A DNA stretch of 11,013 nucleotides from Pirellulales bacterium. GTDB taxonomy: Bacteria > Planctomycetota > Planctomycetia > Pirellulales > JAICIG01. The stretch is from assembly GCA_025924495.1 (NCBI GenBank), contig JAICIG010000273.1, forward strand, positions 1 to 11,013. Reading direction: 5' to 3'. The notes beneath the pieces are model-generated. The model worked only from the letters and a program-made list of their open reading frames with translations. It had not been told where the DNA came from and made no database searches. Made by a program: the position numbers and the translations under genes. Shown here one piece after another: positions 7,234-11,013 of the stretch (the first letter of the stretch is position 1; every line of letters starts with the position of its first letter).

Positions 7234-7722
7234 ATGTCTGGCGAACCGGCGCCTGAAGCCTGGCGACTTGAGGATCTGCACCATGTCGGCCTGACGGTCT
7301 CCGACATCGAACGGTCGATCACATTCTACCGCGACGTACTCGGCATGACGCTCCATCGCCGCCGGCCGCATGTCGATAACGACTATGTCGCTTTACAAAC
7401 GGGCTACGCCGATGTGGTGCTGAATGTGGCGTCGTTCAAAGTCTCGTCCGAGAGCCGCCAAACGCTGGAACTCGTCCAGTACATGAATCATGCCGGGCCG
7501 CCGATTGAAACGGCGACGAACCGGCCGGGCAGCAGCCATCTCTGCCTGACAGTGAACGACCTGCATGGTTGCTATGCCTCGCTTCAAGCGCAAGGCGTGC
7601 GTTTCAAGTCCGAACCCGTCACGATCACCGCCGGCCCCAATGCGGGCGGACTGGTCGTTTACTTCTACGATCCCGACGGCTACACGCTCGAGCTATTCCA
7701 ACCGGCAGATATAAAAGCCTGA
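7234..7722 (+). CDS. VOC superfamily (glyoxalase/dioxygenase-fold) protein
   Basis: The 162-residue protein has two beta-alpha-beta-beta-beta halves typical of a VOC metalloenzyme. The first half starts at LEDLHHVGLTVSDIERSITF and ends at TLELVQY. The second starts at SSHLCLTVNDLHGCYASL and ends at YFYDPDGYTLELFQP. The four expected metal ligands are present as His17, Glu79, His102 and Glu153, so it is probably an active metal-binding enzyme: a lactoylglutathione lyase-like, dioxygenase-like or fosfomycin-resistance-like member. The substrate cannot be told from sequence. The ATG at 7234 is preceded by GGAG at 7223-7226, 7 bases away. An in-frame upstream TTG at 7159 would add a non-homologous tail. 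No signal peptide is present, so it should be cytoplasmic. It is isolated by a terminator upstream and converges with the M56 gene. Confidence 0.92.
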   Translation: MSGEPAPEAWRLEDLHHVGLTVSDIERSITFYRDVLGMTLHRRRPHVDNDYVALQTGYADVVLNVASFKVSSESRQTLELVQYMNHAGPPIETATNRPGSSHLCLTVNDLHGCYASLQAQGVRFKSEPVTITAGPNAGGLVVYFYDPDGYTLELFQPADIKA

Positions 7723-7738
7723 GTCGCCTGCCGCGACT
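7722..7738. terminator. Weak hairpin between convergent genes
   Basis: AGTCGC and GCGACT pair around CTGCC, overlapping the VOC stop codon. A competing pairing joins GTCGCCTG (7723-7730) to CAGGCGAC (7768-7775). On the minus strand the hairpin is followed a few bases later by TTTT. This may be a weak bidirectional stop, but no proper T-run follows directly. Confidence 0.3.
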
Positions 7739-7778
7739 TAGCCCATGAAAGAATTCCATACCGAGGTCAGGCGACAGG

Positions 7779-9968
7779 TCATTTCTTTCGAGCATCCGCC
7801 GCGCGCAAGAACAACAGCGCGAAGGAAGTGGCGACATGCGGATGATCCTCGGCATGCCCCTTGCCGACCCACGAGCCGTCCTGTTGTTGTTCACGGAGTA
7901 ATTGCTCGGCGCCCTCTCGATACCAATCATGTTCGCCGAAGGCGTCAATCTCATTGAGTCGTGCCGCCTCGGCCAGAGCGAAGCGATAATAGAATATCCA
8001 TCCTTGGGCGCTGTGTGTGCCGCGATTCTCCGCGACGGAAAAGTCTTCCGCTAACCATTGCTGAGCACCGGCGAGCGCCTTGCGGGCGGCCTCCGTTTGG
8101 TTTGGATCGTCGAGCGCCTTGGCCGCGGCGGCAACGCTGAACATCCCTTCACAGGTCATGCTTCCCGTACCGGGCAGCCCCGGCTTATAGCCCCACGAGC
8201 CATTAGGGTTTTGAGCGCTGAGCCAATACTTCGATGCCCGGCGCCAGACTTTCTCCTCGACGGGAACGCCGGCACGAAGCGCTCCATGCAGCGCCATCAT
8301 GGCAAAGCCGGTATTGGAATTATCTCCTTCCGCCTGCGGATAAGCCCAGGCGCCTTGCATGACGCCCGCTACCTTTTGCTGCTTTGTAAACCATCTCACA
8401 TTGCGATTAATGATTCTCAGCTCCGATTCGTCGCCCGTTTCGCAGAAGACCAACGTAATAAGCGCCGTGCTATAGGTCATCGATGGTTCCAACCTGCGCA
8501 AGAATTCACGAGCGCGCACGATGGCAGGGTCATTTGCCGCGACGCCTGATCGCAACAGAGCGAGCGTACAAAGCGCGGTAATTCCGCCGGGGTAACCGAC
8601 GGGGTCGGGCCAGTCGCCGTTTTGAAACTGATGCTGCTTCAAATAGGCCGCTGCGCGATCGACCGCCTGCGAGATCTTCGCTGCCGTTTCAGCTTGCGCC
8701 GCAGACTGATTCTTTTCGTCGGCCGGTTGGGGATCGGCCGGTTGGGGATCGGCCGCCTGTTGTTTGTCGCGATCTTGCAGCCTCGTGGTCTGCGTAGCGA
8801 CTTGTACTGGCTGAGGCGTCCCGTCATGGTCGCCGTTTCCTTGCGCCGCGAAACCAGTCGTGTGGAGGGCGGCTCCGGGCGCAAGCAGGCAGAAGAGCGC
8901 GGCCGCAGCCAGCCAATAAGTCCATGGGGCGCGGCTGCGAGCACGGTCTCCATAGCGGACAATGTGCTCGATCCGCCGCGCCGTCACTTCGACCGGACGA
9001 ATGCCGGGGCAGGCCAGCATCGGACGCAGCCGGCGCCGCAGTTTCAATACGTCGAGCAGACTTTGGGCGTAAGCGGCCGGGTCGCAACGCAAGCTGGCGA
9101 CGACTTCTTCATCGCAGCAGCGCTCGCGCTCGCGAGCCAGTTGCAACCCCGCCCGCCACACGAGCGGATGAAACCACCACGTGAACTGAGTCGCCAGTTG
9201 CAGCCAGCCGACCAACAGATCGCCTCGACGCACATGGACCAGTTCGTGCGCAATGATCGACTCGATTTGCTTGAGATCTTTGCCTCTCAGCAACACTCGA
9301 GGAAACACTAACGTCGGGCGGACGATTCCAAATACGGCTGGCCCGATCGCTGCGGAAGTGACCAAGACATTGACCGGTCGGCGCAACTGCACCCGAGCCG
9401 CCATGTCTGCGATCATTGCCTCCAGAATCGCATCAGGAGGTTCTGCGGATATCTGCACTCGCCGCCGCCAGGCAAGCCAACGCAACCAGGTGATGGCGAC
9501 CAAGGTCATGACGCCTGCCAGCCAGATGGCGCCGAGGGCGAAGGGCCAATGGGAAGCTATTGGGACAGCCAAGGTCGAGGCTTCGATCGGCGCCGTTCGT
9601 AGCGATACCGACTGCTCTCGCGGTTGATGATTGTGCGAACGCTGCGGCGATTCGGCCGGTTGCTTAGCGGCCAGAGCCGCGGAACCGTCGACGGCGAAAC
9701 GCTGCTTCTCGACGTTCGCTGTTGGGGGCGCCGTTGGGAGCGCCGCAGCGGACGGAGCGCCGCGGAACCAGCAAAAGACTCCGCTCGGGCTGCTCCAAAG
9801 GGGCGGAACCCAGCACTTCAGCAGGACGATCAGCCACAAGAGATACGCCAGGTGCGGACGATCGCGACAGCACAGCCGCGTGATGATTGCCGCCACGGCG
9901 ATGACTACGGTTACCTGCCAAAGTTGGGTCCAAGCCAGACTCCAAGCGCCGGAGAATTCCCAGGTCAT
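7779..9968 (-). CDS. M56/BlaR1-type membrane metalloprotease fused to alpha/alpha-toroid (QW-repeat) domain
   Basis: The 729-residue protein combines a BlaR1/MecR1-type antirepressor protease with a terpenoid cyclase/prenyltransferase-like toroid. Membrane helices are predicted near residues 15-31, 38-55, 143-165 and 350-368. The zinc site HELVH is at 241-245, in SIIAHELVHVRRGDLLVGW. The downstream family block LARERERCCDEEVV (277-290) should supply the third ligand. A Gln/Asp/Pro linker with ADPQPADPQPAD (406-417) joins the last helix to a domain of about 300 residues (430-725) with QW-like motifs at 442-453 (ending NGDW), 581-592 (NGSW) and 689-700 (DGSW). No DxDD acid motif is seen, so cyclase activity is unlikely. 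No penicillin-binding SxxK/KTG domain is present. The start at 9968 has AAGGAG (9977-9982) 8 bases upstream and overlaps the repressor stop as ATGA. In BlaR1, a stimulus sensed outside triggers protease action that inactivates BlaI. The same is inferred here with a different stimulus. Confidence 0.93.
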   Translation of the reverse strand: MTWEFSGAWSLAWTQLWQVTVVIAVAAIITRLCCRDRPHLAYLLWLIVLLKCWVPPLWSSPSGVFCWFRGAPSAAALPTAPPTANVEKQRFAVDGSAALAAKQPAESPQRSHNHQPREQSVSLRTAPIEASTLAVPIASHWPFALGAIWLAGVMTLVAITWLRWLAWRRRVQISAEPPDAILEAMIADMAARVQLRRPVNVLVTSAAIGPAVFGIVRPTLVFPRVLLRGKDLKQIESIIAHELVHVRRGDLLVGWLQLATQFTWWFHPLVWRAGLQLARERERCCDEEVVASLRCDPAAYAQSLLDVLKLRRRLRPMLACPGIRPVEVTARRIEHIVRYGDRARSRAPWTYWLAAAALFCLLAPGAALHTTGFAAQGNGDHDGTPQPVQVATQTTRLQDRDKQQAADPQPADPQPADEKNQSAAQAETAAKISQAVDRAAAYLKQHQFQNGDWPDPVGYPGGITALCTLALLRSGVAANDPAIVRAREFLRRLEPSMTYSTALITLVFCETGDESELRIINRNVRWFTKQQKVAGVMQGAWAYPQAEGDNSNTGFAMMALHGALRAGVPVEEKVWRRASKYWLSAQNPNGSWGYKPGLPGTGSMTCEGMFSVAAAAKALDDPNQTEAARKALAGAQQWLAEDFSVAENRGTHSAQGWIFYYRFALAEAARLNEIDAFGEHDWYREGAEQLLREQQQDGSWVGKGHAEDHPHVATSFALLFLRAADARKK
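8720..8755 (-). repeat. 15-bp in-frame tandem repeat in protease-toroid linker
   Basis: The unit CGGCCGGTTGGGGAT occurs at 8720-8734 and 8735-8749, followed by a partial third copy (CGGCCG). It encodes repeated ADPQP steps. Length changes by whole units would keep the frame, so the linker between the membrane helix and the toroid may vary between strains. Confidence 0.8.
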
Positions 9969-10348
9969 TGCTTCCGCTCCTTGAGTTGGTCGAGCGTGCG
10001 TTGCAGTTGATCGATCTCGTCGTCCGACAGGTCGCCGTCTTGAATCAGATGCTGGACGAGCGGCATGCTTTCGCCGTCGAAGACACGAGTAATGAAATCG
10101 TCGACGACCTCGCGGAGCACGCGGCCCGGTTCGACGCACGACCTATAGACGTTCGTCCGCCCCTGCTGGCGGACCCGCAAGTAGCCCTTCGATTCCAGCC
10201 GTCGCAGATAGGTTTGGACCGTCGCGAAGTCGAGTCCTCGTTTCGCCGGCAAAGCGTCGAGTACCTGCCGCACCGTGGCTTCGCCCAGCCGCCAGACGAT
10301 CCGCGCGATTTCCAGTTCCGACTTGGCCAGAGAAGGACGCTTCGCCAT
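9965..10348 (-). CDS. blaI: BlaI/MecI/CopY-family transcriptional repressor
   Basis: The 127-residue protein has the BlaI family layout: a winged helix at about 5-70 and a C-terminal dimerisation helix bundle at about 72-125. SELEIARIVWRLGEATVRQV leads into the recognition helix FATVQTYLRRLESKGYL (41-57) and the wing RVRQQGRTNVYR (58-69). DDFITRVFDGESMPLVQHLI (83-102) is the region where family members are cut on induction. The ATG at 10348 is chosen because it gives the normal family N-terminus and lies downstream of the promoter at 10443-10470. An in-frame upstream ATG at 10447 falls in the promoter itself. The stop overlaps the ATG of the protease gene, so the two should be translationally coupled. 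Two perfect palindromes in its own promoter indicate autoregulation. Regulon members elsewhere in the genome cannot be seen. Confidence 0.95.
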   Translation of the reverse strand: MAKRPSLAKSELEIARIVWRLGEATVRQVLDALPAKRGLDFATVQTYLRRLESKGYLRVRQQGRTNVYRSCVEPGRVLREVVDDFITRVFDGESMPLVQHLIQDGDLSDDEIDQLQRTLDQLKERKQ

Positions 10349-10426
10349 GAGCAAAGCTCGCCGCAGAGAAAGGGAACGCAAGAGCGGCCGCCGAGAAGCC
10401 AGCCACGGCCGCATTGCCGACTTTGC

Positions 10427-10463
10427 ACGTTCAATTGAACGTATCATAGCGTTCAATTGAACG
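10427..10463 (-). promoter_or_regulatory. Twin palindromic operator of the BlaI-type repressor
   Basis: The 16-bp perfect palindrome ACGTTCAATTGAACGT (10427-10442) and the 14-bp palindrome CGTTCAATTGAACG (10450-10463) share an identical core. Their centres are 22 bp apart, two helical turns, so two repressor dimers could sit on the same DNA face. One site lies in the promoter spacer and the other covers the expected start site. The core differs from the TACA-N-TGTA operators of staphylococcal BlaI/MecI. Confidence 0.85.
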
Positions 10464-10470
10464 TGGTCAA
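10443..10470 (-). promoter_or_regulatory. Sigma-70-type promoter of the blaI-M56 operon
   Basis: On the minus strand, TTGACC (10470-10465) is a -35 box and TATGAT (10448-10443) a -10 box, each 5 of 6 matches to consensus, with a 16-base spacer. Transcription should start near 10436 and leave an 88-base leader. The leader contains a 7-bp inverted repeat (GCGGCCG 10384-10390 with CGGCCGC 10406-10412). Confidence 0.8.
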
Positions 10471-10812
10471 GCTTCGCATTGCAGATTTCCGCCGCATCGT
10501 TCCGCTTGCAGTTCACATGCCCCGACATGGTCTTCTACGACCGGGTCAATCATCCGCACAAAATCGCCCCAGGTGGCGAGCCGATTAGGGCCGTGCTGGC
10601 TTAAGGCGCCTGCGCTGAGACGCTGCGAGTGCGCCCACGGTTTTTTGAAATCGTCTGCGAATGATCGCACCCATCGCGCCTGCCTTTATTCAATCGCTGC
10701 GTGGCAGTTGGGGCATGACAGGTCGCGACCTGGCGGTCTGCTTACTTCTCGTAACCGGATTATTCACCGGCCCCCGCGATAGCCTCATGGAGTGCGTTGA
10801 CACTAACCCGAC

Positions 10813-10881
10813 GCGCCAGCGAGGGATGTGGGTCGCCGGCAGGCGACCCTTCGAGGCCATTCGCCCTCGCTAGCGCTTTTT
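10813..10881 (+). repeat. Nested hairpin of interspersed-repeat type with terminator-like T-run
   Basis: The inner stem GGGTCGCC/GGCGACCC (10830-10849) is perfect around GGCA. The outer stem pairs AGCGAGGG (10818-10825) with CCCTCGCT (10864-10871) and extends by GCGC (10813-10816 with 10873-10876) past one mismatch. TTTTT follows at 10877-10881. The adjoining CACTAACCCGACGCGCCAGC (10801-10820) belongs, from memory, to a sequence found between many planctomycete genes; translated, it gives the frequent spurious NPTRQRG peptide. On the plus strand the geometry fits an intrinsic terminator, although no plus-strand gene lies upstream. It could block antisense transcription into the minus-strand gene at the right edge. 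Confidence 0.6.
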
Positions 10882-10906
10882 GGTGTTGCGCGTTTTGACA
10901 CGGATT

Positions 10907-11013
10907 TTAGCCGGCGGCTCGGTATTCCGGGGGGAAGCTCTCGCGGAGCAGCCGTTTCAATTTCGTGATGCCGCCAGGCGTCTCTAGCCGGTCCGCGAGG
11001 AATTTCAGTTCGG
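10907..11013 (-). CDS. C-terminal end of an unrecognised protein, partial
   Basis: The minus frame is open from the right edge to a TAA at 10909-10907 and gives 34 residues. It starts ELKFLADRLETPGGITKLKR and ends LLRESFPPEYRAAG. The composition (basic and acidic residues, helix-forming, high-GC third positions) looks like real coding sequence. I do not recognise the family and assign no function. The repeat hairpin lies immediately downstream. Confidence 0.5.
   Translation of the reverse strand, partial: ELKFLADRLETPGGITKLKRLLRESFPPEYRAAG

Larger units (their letters stand above)
10349..10906. other. Gene-poor right-hand intergenic region
   Basis: The left part is the leader, promoter and operators of the blaI operon. 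From about 10471 to 10800 I see no supported gene. There is a 14-base palindrome CAGGTCGCGACCTG (10719-10732) and a T-run at 10641-10646 after a loose ggcgc/gcgcc pairing (10605-10635). A 25-codon minus-strand frame without a start codon ends in SCPNCHAAIE followed by TAA (stop 10687-10689). It could be a zinc-ribbon or HNH-type remnant, but it is too short to call. The right part is occupied by the large hairpin at 10813-10881. Confidence 0.6.

Noticed and set aside
7779..9968. True beta-lactamase regulator (BlaR1) or squalene-hopene cyclase
   Set aside because: There is no penicillin-binding sensor motif and no beta-lactamase gene nearby. The toroid lacks a DxDD acid motif and is only about 300 residues long, too short for a full cyclase.
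9969..10139. N-terminal extension of the M56 protease
   Set aside because: The extra 57 residues are Arg-rich, lie wholly inside the repressor gene, and lack a start signal. The ATG at 9968 has a proper AAGGAG and gives a normal first membrane helix.
10467..10670. Minus-strand frame of 67 codons upstream of the blaI promoter
   Set aside because: No recognisable domain or ribosome binding site was found, and the frame runs into the -35 box of the blaI promoter. It could be real but is unsupported.

Overview
The window looks like the chromosome of a planctomycete, most likely of the Pirellulales or Gemmatales type. The evidence is a PSCyt1/DUF1549/DUF1553 surface cytochrome-like protein, a DUF1559 pseudopilin with its H-X9-DG tail, a BlaI/M56 regulatory pair with an enlarged sensor, GC-rich coding sequence, and long intergenic stretches full of small palindromes. 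Genus and species cannot be assigned from this alone.

Layout, left to right. A PSCyt1/DUF1549/DUF1553 gene on the minus strand runs off the left edge (1-2568). A gene-free stretch of about 1.4 kb (2569-3988) is packed with hairpins and looks like interspersed-repeat DNA. A secreted TIGR03790-family protein follows on the plus strand (3989-5353). A 0.5 kb leader (5354-5865) carries a palindromic half-site cluster and a long stem-loop. It precedes a two-gene unit of DUF1559 pseudopilin (5866-6759) and small putative lipoprotein (6785-6988), closed by a strong intrinsic terminator (7056-7099). A stand-alone VOC-fold protein (7234-7722) converges on a minus-strand pair made of a BlaI-type repressor (9965-10348) and an M56/BlaR1-type metalloprotease (7779-9968). 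The right end holds a 558-base gene-poor stretch with another large repeat hairpin, and the last 34 codons of an unrecognised minus-strand gene.

The clearest functional module is the BlaI/M56 pair. A promoter with near-consensus -35 and -10 boxes carries two perfect palindromes 22 bp apart, one filling the spacer and one covering the expected start site. The repressor and the protease overlap by ATGA. The protease keeps the membrane helices and the HEXXH zinc site of BlaR1/MecR1. In place of the penicillin-binding sensor domain it carries an alpha/alpha-toroid domain with QW-like motifs, of the prenyltransferase/squalene-cyclase type. I infer a signal-activated protease that destroys its own repressor, responding to an unknown ligand that is probably not a beta-lactam. 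This is the most interesting part of the window. No tRNA, rRNA, CRISPR array or intact transposase was seen.
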